Source: Halomonas colorata
Lineage (GTDB): Bacteria; Pseudomonadota; Gammaproteobacteria; Pseudomonadales; Halomonadaceae
Direction of reading: 5' to 3'
NCBI RefSeq assembly: GCF_014897985.1
Contig: NZ_JABUZA010000041.1
Coordinates: 1-41,202, forward strand
Length of the DNA stretch: 41,202 bases
Positions 1 through 9,201 of this stretch are shown piece after piece. A program made the translations under genes and the position numbers. Numbering within the stretch: the stretch's first letter is position 1; each line of letters opens with the position of its first letter. The notes under the pieces were generated by a model. It was not told where the DNA came from and ran no database searches. It saw only the letters and a program-made list of their open reading frames with translations.

Positions 1-165
1 CAAGCAGCTTTAGGGCGATGATATGCGTGGCGTGCATAGGCCGCTGCTTGCGAGCCGACTTTTCGTACAGAACCTAACCTATCCCCCCACATTTATAAGC
101 GATGCGAAGACGCTTGCTGACGCTATTTTCTATAGCATGGCTGAAAATGCGGCGTCCTACATCTA
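1..165. other. Window edge with no recognisable gene
   Basis: I see no convincing coding region here. A 77-codon open frame on the plus strand (23-256) runs through the terminator and into the 3' end of the opposing small gene, and it resembles nothing I know. Confidence 0.5.
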
Positions 166-194
166 TAAAAAAAGCACAGCGAAAAAGCTGTGCT
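166..194 (-). terminator. Rho-independent terminator after the DUF6447 gene
   Basis: Perfect 7-bp stem (GCACAGC at 174-180, GCTGTGC at 187-193) with a 6-nt loop. Read on the minus strand it is followed by a run of seven T (A-run at 167-173). It lies just past the stop of the gene at 221-433. Confidence 0.85.
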
Positions 195-220
195 TCATTC
201 AATACTTTTACAACTCGCTC

Positions 221-433
221 TTAATGAGACTTTTTCTCTGGCAGCTCTGCCTTTAACGCGTTCGCGTAAGCAGTGCGTGCCGTTTGTCCAATTGCAAGCT
301 GCTGATTTAATCGCTGAATTTCTTGATCGGTTACACGCAAATTAATCAGTTGATTACGCGCGTTTTCGGATAGATCAGATAAAATGTACTCATGCCCATC
401 AATCGTGACATATTGAGTTTCATCTTTTGCCAT
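221..433 (-). CDS. DUF6447-family small protein
   Basis: A 70-residue hydrophilic protein with no signal peptide or membrane segment. It matches my memory of the DUF6447 family: a short beta-like start (YVTIDGHEYILSDLS), then ENARNQLINLRVTDQEI and a helical part (RLNQQLAIGQTARTAYANAL). The biochemical role of the family is unknown to me. The start is supported by an AGGGAG ribosome-binding site about 8 nt upstream on the minus strand. The stop is followed at once by a strong terminator. The upstream gene (513-1097) carries a related segment (SSEARQQLINLKQVDAHIAEL), so the two look like products of duplication. Both follow a sapC-type gene and an S-layer gene on the same strand, which hints at a surface-layer link, but this is only context. 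Confidence 0.8.
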   Translation of the reverse strand: MAKDETQYVTIDGHEYILSDLSENARNQLINLRVTDQEIQRLNQQLAIGQTARTAYANALKAELPEKKSH

Positions 434-512
434 GCCAGGCTCCCTTTAAATTAATCATAAAATATCAGGCATATATTGTAGCAGTTATGATGCTATCAAG
501 CTGCCCGAAAAG

Positions 513-1097
513 CTATACTGCATCTACACCAATTCGAGCATTCAGTGCACTCAATAAAGGTTCAATATTAGCATCTGCAGGTAAACGCTGTGATGCTCGA
601 GTTGGGTGGCGTAATGCATACTCTCTTAACACCTTAGCCGATATTGCGTCAGCCAGAGCAGTCACCCTACACCGCCAGACCAGTAAGCGCTTTGTCGAGT
701 GCCTATCTAAGCGAACCTCCCCCCAGCCGCATACACCATAGCCTTTAACATATATCAGCAAACAGTCACCCTCGCGGTAATGCTCGCTTGCGCCAAAGTT
801 TCGCATCAACAGCTGGGCACTTTCCGGAGGCCACGGCTGATGTGCCCACTCAGCAGGTGCCATCTGCCAATAATAGCGCTGCACTTGGGAAGTTTGACTG
901 GTTGGCAGCGACCGACTCAGACTATCTTGACACTGCTTCCGAGCAGCTAAGTAGTAGGCCAAACGATCCTTTAGCTCAGCAATGTGAGCATCCACCTGCT
1001 TTAAGTTGATCAACTGCTGACGGGCCTCTGAGCTTAATGCCCAGGTTGGGTATCGGCGACCGCCCACTACAACGCTTTTGGGCAACGTAGACATCAT
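513..1097 (-). CDS. DUF6447-like N-terminus fused to a possible PUA/EVE-like domain
   Basis: A 194-residue protein. Residues about 5-65 (VVVGGRRYPTWALSSEARQQ onward) align by eye with the DUF6447 protein encoded just downstream (79 nt away). The rest is a separate, tryptophan-rich domain with YYWQMAPAEW, a GDCLLIYVKG turn and GVCGWGEVRL. That pattern recalls PUA/EVE/YTH-like folds, which bind modified bases or nucleic acid, but I cannot confirm the fold. The C-terminal tail is basic (LRHPTRASQRL). Two ATG codons lie in tandem at 1097 and 1094, so the start is uncertain by one residue; a GGAG lies just upstream. The function is unknown, and the fusion is the notable point. Confidence 0.65.
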   Translation of the reverse strand: MMSTLPKSVVVGGRRYPTWALSSEARQQLINLKQVDAHIAELKDRLAYYLAARKQCQDSLSRSLPTSQTSQVQRYYWQMAPAEWAHQPWPPESAQLLMRNFGASEHYREGDCLLIYVKGYGVCGWGEVRLDRHSTKRLLVWRCRVTALADAISAKVLREYALRHPTRASQRLPADANIEPLLSALNARIGVDAV

Positions 1098-1369
1098 GCT
1101 CCACTCTCGTCGCGATAAATAAGCGAACTATTCTACTGAATTAGCATCACGGGGTAAAAAACTGTTTTGCTTAATTTGATAGCCAAGATATATTAGGCCC
1201 CGTCTAAAAGTAGACGAGCGAAAGAAAGATAAGGCATAAATCCGCCAAGAAACGGAGTTTACAGAGTAAATGAGCACTCTGAGCCCTTCTCTAATGCCAT
1301 ACTGTCTAGCGCAGGCACTTCTCAGACAAGACCACGGAAGCCAACCCTCCTGCATTAGGCAGATGATGA
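1098..1369. other. Intergenic region between the sapC-type gene and the DUF6447-like fusion
   Basis: 272 nt with no convincing gene. A perfect 6-bp inverted repeat (CGTCTA-AAAG-TAGACG, 1201-1216) could be a small operator or hairpin. A 75-codon minus-strand frame here (1128-1355) has the composition of non-coding sequence. Confidence 0.5.
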
Positions 1370-2119
1370 TTAAAAATTAAAATGCAAGTCTTCGTCATTA
1401 TCTGCAAAGAGCTCATCAATAGATCCAGGCACATTTAGCTTAGCGTGCAACTCTGAACGCTGAGAAAGCTGCTCATGCTGAGCCATAGAAAATAGCTGGC
1501 CATATGCTATCGCCAGAGGCACACCTTGTAACTGATAAAAACTTGCCTCCGATAATTTATTCAGTTTTTCTTCGTTAATTTGGTATAGCCCAATAGCGTT
1601 GGGCTCATCCTTGCCAGTTTGCCAAGGCTGTAACACACCCTCTTCGGCGAGGCGATGGCATGCCTCATCCGTTTTTTGTCTATTTTTCGCACACTCACCT
1701 AAAAAGCTTAATTGCTGTGCGACCGCGCTATTAAGCTCACCCGAATCATTAAATAAAGGCTCTCCCGCCTCATCCGATAAGTGATCGGCATGAACCTGTA
1801 AGACCATTTCTCCTGTTGTGTCTTGCTTGGCAAGTCCAAAGGGATGCCCGCGAAAAACGGCAGGAACATAAACGCCCAGCCAACTAGCGTCTTCAGGATG
1901 TATATAGTGATGTGAATGTGCACTTTTACCGAGCAGAGCAACCAAGATAAATCGTTCTTCACGCTTAATAAAGCCCATCACAAACTGTGTAACCGCTTGC
2001 CTTAGCTCACCCGCTAGAATTGGCACGACGGCATGCTCGGCAGTAAAGTGATAGTTATAACGCGGCAAATAAAATAGATCTGAGTGCCGCTGACGCGAAA
2101 TGGTAACCCATTTAGACAT
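1370..2119 (-). CDS. SapC-family protein (S-layer associated)
   Basis: 249 residues from the preferred start. The whole chain follows the SapC family (about 250 residues): RHSDLFYLPRYNYHFTAEHA, VVPILAGELRQAV, a central VYVPAVFRGHPFGLA, the hallmark GEPLFNDSGE, and YQINEEKLNKL with LAIAYGQLFSM near the end. SapC proteins are tied to paracrystalline surface layers in Campylobacter fetus, though their exact job is unclear. There is no signal peptide. I chose the ATG at 2119 because AGAGGGGG precedes it at good spacing. The longer frame from 2152 would start inside the terminator of the upstream S-layer gene. Position directly downstream of an RsaA-like gene supports a part in S-layer biogenesis or control. 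Confidence 0.92.
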   Translation of the reverse strand: MSKWVTISRQRHSDLFYLPRYNYHFTAEHAVVPILAGELRQAVTQFVMGFIKREERFILVALLGKSAHSHHYIHPEDASWLGVYVPAVFRGHPFGLAKQDTTGEMVLQVHADHLSDEAGEPLFNDSGELNSAVAQQLSFLGECAKNRQKTDEACHRLAEEGVLQPWQTGKDEPNAIGLYQINEEKLNKLSEASFYQLQGVPLAIAYGQLFSMAQHEQLSQRSELHAKLNVPGSIDELFADNDEDLHFNF

Positions 2120-2142
2120 GCTAACCCCCTCTTTCAAAAAGA

Positions 2143-2170
2143 AAAACCCCAATCCTTGGATTGGGGTTTT
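2143..2170 (-). terminator. Terminator of the S-layer gene
   Basis: A nearly continuous 13-bp palindrome (AAAACCCCAATCC mirrored across TT). Its minus-strand 3' side runs into T-rich sequence. It separates the S-layer transcript from the downstream sapC-type gene and may work in both directions. Confidence 0.85.
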
Positions 2171-2183
2171 GTGTTCCTAATAA

Positions 2184-2242
2184 ACGATTAAAGAAATCGT
2201 AACTAGGAAGCTGGTTGTCACAATAATCAACTGACAACCAGC
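2184..2242 (-). other. 3'-UTR hairpins of the S-layer mRNA
   Basis: Directly after the S-layer stop codon lies a perfect 11-bp inverted repeat (GCTGGTTGTCA at 2210-2220, TGACAACCAGC at 2232-2242, 11-nt loop). A small CGATT/AATCG stem follows (about 2185-2199), then the terminator. Such stacked hairpins commonly protect abundant mRNAs from 3' exonucleases; that role is inferred here. Confidence 0.6.
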
Positions 2243-2253
2243 GTTTTCAACGA

Positions 2254-5200
2254 TTAAGCGAAGTTAACCGCGGATCCATCGATAGTGTTACCGAAATCAA
2301 CGATACCCACCAGCTCAGCACCCGTGAATTCATTGGCAGTATCAGCGTCATTTACACCGCTACCAGTCAATGAGAACACTTTGTACTCACCCGCGTTGTT
2401 GTTATTTTCTACCATAACAACAGCATTGATGGTGTTGCCCACGAGGCCAGCGACGTTACCAACGTCAAGGGTGCTAGACTGCAGGTTGCCATAGTCAGCG
2501 CTGTTGGTGCCATTCTGGATAGCAGTCAGCAGGCTTTCAGCAGTCAGGTTGCCCCAAGTCTGGCCGGAGTTGTTACCAGTACCAGCAGCGAAATCATTCA
2601 GTGTAATCACGTTGTTAGCAGTAACAGCTGAAGTACCGTTAGAGCCAACAGTTGCGAATACGTCACGCGATTCCGCTGAATTGCTGGTACCTTGGAACTG
2701 CTCATTGCCTAAGTAAGCAGTGAAGTCCAGTACATCAGCGCCATCACTGGTGCCATCAGCATCAAAGTTAACAACGGTATTGCGACCGAAGTTCTCTTCG
2801 AAAACAATGGTCTCGTTGCTAACAGCGTTGGTAGAAAGAACGATTACGTCCTGACCATCGCCAGCATTGATGAGGTTACCAGTGTTATCAGCGGTAGAAG
2901 CTGTACCCGTTAGGCCATCAGCCTGAACACCACCGCCAGTGCCAACACCGTTCATGTTCTGGTGTACAGCGCTCGCAGAGCCGTTTAATACATCTTGCAG
3001 GTTGTTACCATTGTAAGCAGAGTCGTTGGACTCTTCACGGATGGCGTTTACCAGACGACCCTGATCAGAAGTGCCGATGTTAGCAATATTAGCTGGCGTC
3101 AAAGTGATCTGCAGATCATCAGCATTAAATTCGCCGTCTACCAGCGAACGGATAACCAAGCTGTTATCAGGACCGTTCTCAGCAACCAACAGCTTGCTCA
3201 GCACGTTGTGGTTGTTAACAACCTGCATGATTCCAGCATTGATATCAGTCTGATCACCGAATACGCGATCACCCAGGATATCGTTCAGATTGAGGATACC
3301 TTCGAAACCATTTGCGAAACCAGCTGCTGCTGCGTTAGTTACAGCACCACCAGTGTTTGCACCTGCCAGAGTTACGGTCAGACGAGCACCGTACAGTACG
3401 GCAGGAATATCGTTACCAGCGCCATTCGTAGTCGCACCAGAAGACAAGCCAGCGACAGTACCGCGGATGTCGTTAAAGTCAGTGTTAGCAGCATTTACTA
3501 ACCAAGTGGCGCCCAGATCACTGTTCATCTGAGACAAACCGCTGTTATCACTGTAAATGGTGTCGTTGCCAGCACCGGCAGTGATGGTTACACCGCCCGC
3601 ACCTTCAGTCCAAACAGTGTTATTGTCACTGCCTGCATTGATATTGACGTTCTGCTGCAGATCCTGTTGGTTAGGCACGTTGTTGCCAGCGTCGCCCACG
3701 GCAATAGTGTGAACGAAGTCATCGCCCGCACCAGTATTAACTGCCAATGAGAAACCGTTAAACTCAGCAGCTTTATCGTGAGAGTAAACAACGGTAACAC
3801 TATCGTTACTGCCAGCTTCGTTAGCGGTGTTGTAAACGTGAGCACGCGCTTCAGCATTCGGCTCCCAGTCACCAGCAACAGAAGTCATACCAGCCTGGCC
3901 ACCAACAGTCAGGTTAGCCCCTTCGAATGCAGTGGCATCGAAGTTGTAGACATTGCCAACATTAGTGATCGACAGGTCGCCCTGTGCATCGCCAGAAGTG
4001 ACTTCAATCTGCTCGAAAGCAACCTTAGTCTCAACATTGTTAACAACACCATGACCCATGCCGAAAGCAGAGAATACGTCGTTAACTTTGCTGCTACGGT
4101 CAACTTCCAGGTTCAGCTTTTCAACAACCTTGCCGGAGTTAGACATACCGCCGATAGTAACGTCACCAGCAGTGGAGCCACGGCCAGCATTGTCAAGAAT
4201 CAGGTTGGTTTCGATCAAGTTGCTGCTAACGGCAGGATCAACTGGTTGGGCATTACCCGCCACCAGGAAGCCATCAGCTACAGGCTCAATAGCAGCCTGG
4301 GTAAAGTTCACGCTGCTGAACTCGTTACCAGAAGCGTCGGTAATGAGGATTTCTTGAGCAGTGAACGGCAGAGTTACAGTGTTACCTGCAACAGTTACCT
4401 GCTCGTAGGGAGTAGACAAAGCTACATTTACATCAGTCTGACCAGCTTCTGCCAGCTCAGCACGCAGCGCTTCTACCAGACCAGCGTAGGTACCGTCAGT
4501 AGACCGGATACCATTAAGCGTAACTGTCTCACCGCCAAGGTTGAAGCTCAGGTTAAGATCAACGTTAGCCAGCGGAGTAGTGGGCGTCTCGGTGCTAACA
4601 TCAGCAATACGAACCAACAGCTGAGAGTTTAACTGAGTAGCAGGCGCACGAACCAGAGACTGGCTTTCGAACATAGCACGCAGGCCAGAGTCGAAATCCA
4701 CGTCGCGCATACCGAATGTCACGTCTTTAGTGATATTCAGGTTGCTGCCGTTCAGGTTAACGCCAGAGAACGTCATATCGCTGCGGCTGAAGTTGGACCA
4801 GTACTGCTCAACGTTCTGCATACGAGTTGCGTCGAGAGTAGCGTTACCACCATCGGAAGAGTTGCTTTCCAGCGCTTCGATGTAAACTTCTTGAATGTTC
4901 TCAGTGATCGGGCGCGGTGCCTGGGTGACACCGTTATCAACTTCGTTATCGTTGATAAGAGAGGCTTCGATAGTGTTGCGGCCACCGGCACCGTCCAAAC
5001 GGTCGCCAGTAGATAAGGCGTTAGAAATCGCGCCATTCTGATTCTGACCAACGTCACCGATGAAGGTGTCGTCGTTTGCAGTACCAGTCACGTTGTCGCG
5101 ACCTTCAGTTAGTACATAAGTTTCGCCCGGAGTGCCCGGATCTACAGGATCGGTCGGATCTTCAATTTGAGCTTCGTCAGCAGCAACACGATCATTGAAT

Positions 5201-5532
5201 GCAAGACGATCTGTCGCTGAAGCAGCGGAGATAAACAGCTGCTGAAGTTCGCTGGCAGGTACAGATGCGCCGCCACCGTTCACCCAGTACTCTAGGCCTT
5301 CTGCATCAGCTTCACGACCGAACATATTTTGATAGACAGCTTCTACCAGTTCAGCGCGAGTGCGGTCACCGTAAAGTTCGACGTATTCAGGCTGGGCGTC
5401 ATTTGCCAAGCTAGCACGAAGCTCAGCAATAGAAACGTCTTGCTCCTGCCAGTAATCCAAACCTTCACGATCAACAGGACGACCGAGGTAGGCCGTATAA
5501 AGCTGCTGAATTTGAGTATCTGATAAAGCCAT
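2254..5532 (-). CDS. RsaA-like S-layer protein with N-terminal DUF4214 modules
   Basis: 1092 residues, no cysteine, very few lysines, rich in Asn, Asp, Gly, Ala and Thr, with no Sec signal peptide: the profile of a type I-secreted surface-layer protein. Residues about 6-52 and 58-115 are two DUF4214 modules (QLYTAYLGRPVDREGLDYW, AVYQNMFGREADAEGLEYW). A DP-rich hinge follows (about 124-135), then an RTX-like entry (TEGRDNVTGTANDDTF, about 142-157) that closely recalls the RsaA core of Caulobacter. Further Ca-binding-type turns include GAGNDTIY near 650 and GDGQDVIVL near 890. The C-terminus (VGIVDFGNTIDGSAVNFA) would hold the secretion signal. The ATG has GGAG 8 nt upstream. The gene has its own leader and terminator, so it is probably monocistronic and highly expressed. 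The type I exporter at 24769-29361 is the likely partner. A giant adhesin role is the main alternative. Confidence 0.85.
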   Translation of the reverse strand: MALSDTQIQQLYTAYLGRPVDREGLDYWQEQDVSIAELRASLANDAQPEYVELYGDRTRAELVEAVYQNMFGREADAEGLEYWVNGGGASVPASELQQLFISAASATDRLAFNDRVAADEAQIEDPTDPVDPGTPGETYVLTEGRDNVTGTANDDTFIGDVGQNQNGAISNALSTGDRLDGAGGRNTIEASLINDNEVDNGVTQAPRPITENIQEVYIEALESNSSDGGNATLDATRMQNVEQYWSNFSRSDMTFSGVNLNGSNLNITKDVTFGMRDVDFDSGLRAMFESQSLVRAPATQLNSQLLVRIADVSTETPTTPLANVDLNLSFNLGGETVTLNGIRSTDGTYAGLVEALRAELAEAGQTDVNVALSTPYEQVTVAGNTVTLPFTAQEILITDASGNEFSSVNFTQAAIEPVADGFLVAGNAQPVDPAVSSNLIETNLILDNAGRGSTAGDVTIGGMSNSGKVVEKLNLEVDRSSKVNDVFSAFGMGHGVVNNVETKVAFEQIEVTSGDAQGDLSITNVGNVYNFDATAFEGANLTVGGQAGMTSVAGDWEPNAEARAHVYNTANEAGSNDSVTVVYSHDKAAEFNGFSLAVNTGAGDDFVHTIAVGDAGNNVPNQQDLQQNVNINAGSDNNTVWTEGAGGVTITAGAGNDTIYSDNSGLSQMNSDLGATWLVNAANTDFNDIRGTVAGLSSGATTNGAGNDIPAVLYGARLTVTLAGANTGGAVTNAAAAGFANGFEGILNLNDILGDRVFGDQTDINAGIMQVVNNHNVLSKLLVAENGPDNSLVIRSLVDGEFNADDLQITLTPANIANIGTSDQGRLVNAIREESNDSAYNGNNLQDVLNGSASAVHQNMNGVGTGGGVQADGLTGTASTADNTGNLINAGDGQDVIVLSTNAVSNETIVFEENFGRNTVVNFDADGTSDGADVLDFTAYLGNEQFQGTSNSAESRDVFATVGSNGTSAVTANNVITLNDFAAGTGNNSGQTWGNLTAESLLTAIQNGTNSADYGNLQSSTLDVGNVAGLVGNTINAVVMVENNNNAGEYKVFSLTGSGVNDADTANEFTGAELVGIVDFGNTIDGSAVNFA

Positions 5533-5760
5533 TGATGTAACTCCATATTTAGGTGTCGAATCGACATTAGTCGCGTTTTAAGCCTGTATGGAAAACGCGA
5601 CCGTGAGCGAGGCCTCGCTCCAGAGATTAGGCTGGTAGCTTTCACCAGCGCTAATACTCATCCCTTATGTTTCGGCTTAGACTTCGCAGAATTATCGGCG
5701 AACACTTAAGACCGTCACGAAAATTTAATAATGCCATTAGCATTCGCCGCTACGTTTTAA
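5533..5760 (-). promoter_or_regulatory. Long leader and candidate promoter of the S-layer gene
   Basis: A possible sigma-70 promoter on the minus strand has -35 TTGACT (5778-5783), a 17-nt gap and a weak -10 TTAAAA (5755-5760), giving a leader of roughly 210 nt. The leader holds a perfect 16-bp palindrome GAGCGAGGCCTCGCTC (5605-5620) and a GCTGGT/ACCAGC hairpin (5631-5649). An inverted repeat GCTACG/CGTAGC (5749-5767) spans the proposed -10 and could be an operator. Long structured leaders are usual for S-layer mRNAs. The promoter call itself is weak. Confidence 0.4.
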
Positions 5761-5783
5761 CCGTAGCAGGCATAGTAAGTCAA

Positions 5784-6136
5784 TAGCATTACTACAGTTA
5801 AAAAACTTGCCTTTGGCATACTATTCGTTTGTCACCAAACGTTACTTTGCAGTGCAGCAATGCATCGCACAACTTTAGTAGCATAAAAATGCACTTTCGT
5901 AGCCTACTGTTAATTACTGCATAGTGACTTTTTACCATTGCTCACGTTTTAAAACCATCCATTTTGATATCGAATTTTTGTCGAAAATCGTAAATTACGT
6001 TGTGCTATTACCACTTTGGATGCTTCATTTTACTTTTTTTACCGCCAACTTAATCTTAGTCGACTGTTTAGTTTAGCTTAATCCTGCCATATTTCACTAT
6101 ATTTTCCAATAAAAAACACTGTTTTCTATCAGCTGC
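5784..6136. other. AT-rich spacer, partly the duplicated 3' flank of rmd
   Basis: No gene is visible. From about 5974 onward the sequence is a diverged copy of the region just downstream of the intact rmd (about 6965-7126). Matched landmarks include GTAAATTA/ATAAATT, CTATTA, TTTACTT and TTTTCTATCA, each offset by about 990-995 nt. Confidence 0.6.
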
Positions 6137-6970
6137 TTATGGCGCCCCCACCATTTTCTAAAATTTTTTTTCAAGTAAAAACCTCGTCAGCTGGGGCGCT
6201 CAGGCATTTAATCGCTTATTAAACGATTTTAGTTCGAGAATTTCGTTAGCCGTACAAAAGCGAGATTAACTCTGACTTTCATGTGATGCTGGACTAACGT
6301 TTCCAGCGATGCGATCAAGGCATGCAGCAATACGACCTCACCTCGCACCTCGTTGAATAAGCGGCCACTTACCGCTCACTCAGTCCACTTTGCTAGCAGT
6401 TGATAGTAAGCACTTACTATATCCTTAACATCACTAAAATTACGACTGACATGGGTATTAACTAACGCTATGACACTTTCGAGTCGCTTAATATGCTCAA
6501 CAATTTTCGACTTTAGAGAGTGCGGCGGCTACCCTGACCGGGTGCAATTAAACGCCCTGGCAGTATGCAGCGGGAGCTGTCCTGCGAATATTCTTCATGG
6601 TTATTTAGGAGTTGGCTTTGTGCTCAACCGGCCCTGGCGGCACATACTCATCAATTACCGCCTGGGCGTTGGCACTACTGGCGAGTAGTTAGTGCGCGCG
6701 GTGACGTTGACAGCGCAATCAGGGCTTGTAGTAGGGCTCCAGTGCCAAGCACGTTAACGCCAAGCGAGGGATGGCCCACTAACGATAGTGCCGCTAAGCA
6801 ACATACAGATTGAGGTACGGCTTGATTGATGACACGCTGCAGAATGGCTGCATCGTTAATGTCAATAGAGTGAGTTTAATTAGCACCGCAGCTGGCTTGC
6901 CAAGCCCACCCAGTGCCTTGGCGTTTTTAGATGAGCAATCAGATTACGGCCCATCAAACCAGCACTTTTT
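6137..6970 (-). pseudogene. Decayed tandem copy of rmd
   Basis: This stretch aligns by eye along most of its length with the intact rmd at 7127-8020. Shared blocks include AGTTGATAGTAA, CACTTAC, ATGTTCAACAATTTT (with changes), GGCTGCATCGTTAAT and GAGCAATCAG. The offset is 990 nt at the stop end and 1030 nt at the start end, so about 40 nt have been lost. The first codons and the start are missing and no long minus-strand frame survives, so it is broken by stops and frameshifts. The duplication includes about 150 nt of 3' flank, giving a direct tandem repeat of roughly 1 kb. Short plus-strand open frames in this stretch are by-products. Confidence 0.85.
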
Positions 6971-7126
6971 GGCGCAAAACAACATAAATTGCATCGTTCT
7001 ATTATGGGCGCAGTCATGGGAATTTACTTTGTTATTACCAACCTCGCCTAGGCCAACCGATTCGATTGGCTCAGCATTGTCATTTCTTACTATATCCTTA
7101 TGATAAAATCATTTTCTATCAAATAG

Positions 7127-8020
7127 TTATGGTGAATCCAACATTGCCTGCAAGGTTTGCTCAAGGGAGTGCCGCACCAACTGCGGCACCCAGGCTTTTA
7201 AGCGTTTATTACACGCTCTTAGCTCTGGAATTTCATTAGACCGCACAAAAGCGGGGTTAACTCTTATTTCGATGCGATGCTGGGCTAACGCTTCCAGTTT
7301 TTCTATCAATGTATGCAGCGATACGGCCTCACCACTCCCCACGTTTACCAAGCTGCCACTTACTGCCTGCTCAGGCCACTCCGCCAGTAGTTGATAGTAA
7401 ACACTTACCATATCGCGAACATCGCTAAAATCACGACTAACGTGAGTATTACCTAATTCTATAACGCTTTCGCGGCGCTTGATATGTTCAACAATTTTAG
7501 GCACTAGAAAGTGCGACGCTTGCCCTGGCCCCGTGTAATTAAACGGCCTCGTAATGAGCAGAGGAAGCTGATCGGCATAGATGCGGGCAATATGCTCCAT
7601 AGCGACCTTGGAGTTGGCGTAGTGGTTAACAGGTGCCGGCGGCACGTATTCATCAATCACCGCTTGAGCGTTAGCTCCATAGACGTTAGCGCTACTGGCA
7701 ATTAATACACGCGGTGGCGCTGGCAGCTTAACCAATGCTTGCAGCAGGGTTTCAGTGCCGAGTACATTCACGCGATAAAAATCCAGCGGCGTAGGATGCC
7801 CCACAAATGATAATGCAGCTAGATGATATACATATTCAGGTGCGACTTGATTGATGACACTTTGCAGAGTGGCTGCATCGTTGATATCAATATGGTGAGC
7901 TTCATCAGCACCGCAAGGCTGGCTTGCTAAGGCCACCACACGGTGGCCTTGACGTTTTAGGTGAGCAATCAGGTAGCGCCCCGTAAAACCGCTACCGCCC
8001 GTTACCAGGCTGGTTGGCAT
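7127..8020 (-). CDS. rmd: GDP-6-deoxy-D-mannose reductase (GDP-D-rhamnose synthesis)
   Basis: A 297-residue short-chain dehydrogenase/reductase of the extended class. It has the Rossmann motif TGGSGFTG (7-14), SSANVYG with the catalytic Ser (near 110), and YANSK (Tyr134, Lys138), with HYxxSK spacing as in Rmd. It would reduce GDP-4-keto-6-deoxy-D-mannose, made by the Gmd encoded 36 nt upstream, to GDP-D-rhamnose. The ATG at 8020 is preferred over one 21 nt earlier because AAGGAGGT stands directly before it. It is the last gene of the wzm-wzt-GT-gmd-rmd run. A neighbouring sugar reductase (talose- or fucose-forming) is possible, but D-rhamnose fits the gene set best. Confidence 0.88.
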   Translation of the reverse strand: MPTSLVTGGSGFTGRYLIAHLKRQGHRVVALASQPCGADEAHHIDINDAATLQSVINQVAPEYVYHLAALSFVGHPTPLDFYRVNVLGTETLLQALVKLPAPPRVLIASSANVYGANAQAVIDEYVPPAPVNHYANSKVAMEHIARIYADQLPLLITRPFNYTGPGQASHFLVPKIVEHIKRRESVIELGNTHVSRDFSDVRDMVSVYYQLLAEWPEQAVSGSLVNVGSGEAVSLHTLIEKLEALAQHRIEIRVNPAFVRSNEIPELRACNKRLKAWVPQLVRHSLEQTLQAMLDSP

Positions 8021-8056
8021 GGTACCTCCTTGGGCCATCATTAATAGGCCGTTTGA

Positions 8057-9160
<1,104 letters not shown>

Positions 9161-9201
9161 TCAGGTATTGTGGCGGGCCAGGCCCAGGTGTCAACCTGAA
9201 T

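Noticed and set aside
1128..1355. 75-codon minus-strand frame between the sapC-type and DUF6447-like genes
   Set aside because: No ribosome-binding site, implausible composition and no familiar pattern; treated as intergenic.
2120..2152. N-terminal extension of the SapC-type protein (MGFFFLKEG)
   Set aside because: Its ATG lies in the terminator stem of the S-layer gene, whereas the ATG at 2119 has a strong ribosome-binding site.
3778..4632. 284-codon open frame on the plus strand
   Set aside because: Antisense to the S-layer gene. It is Ser/Thr/Val-rich nonsense without domains, a by-product of biased codon use in the real gene.
6470..7103. Three short plus-strand open frames
   Set aside because: They lie antisense to the decayed rmd copy and its flank and code for nothing recognisable.
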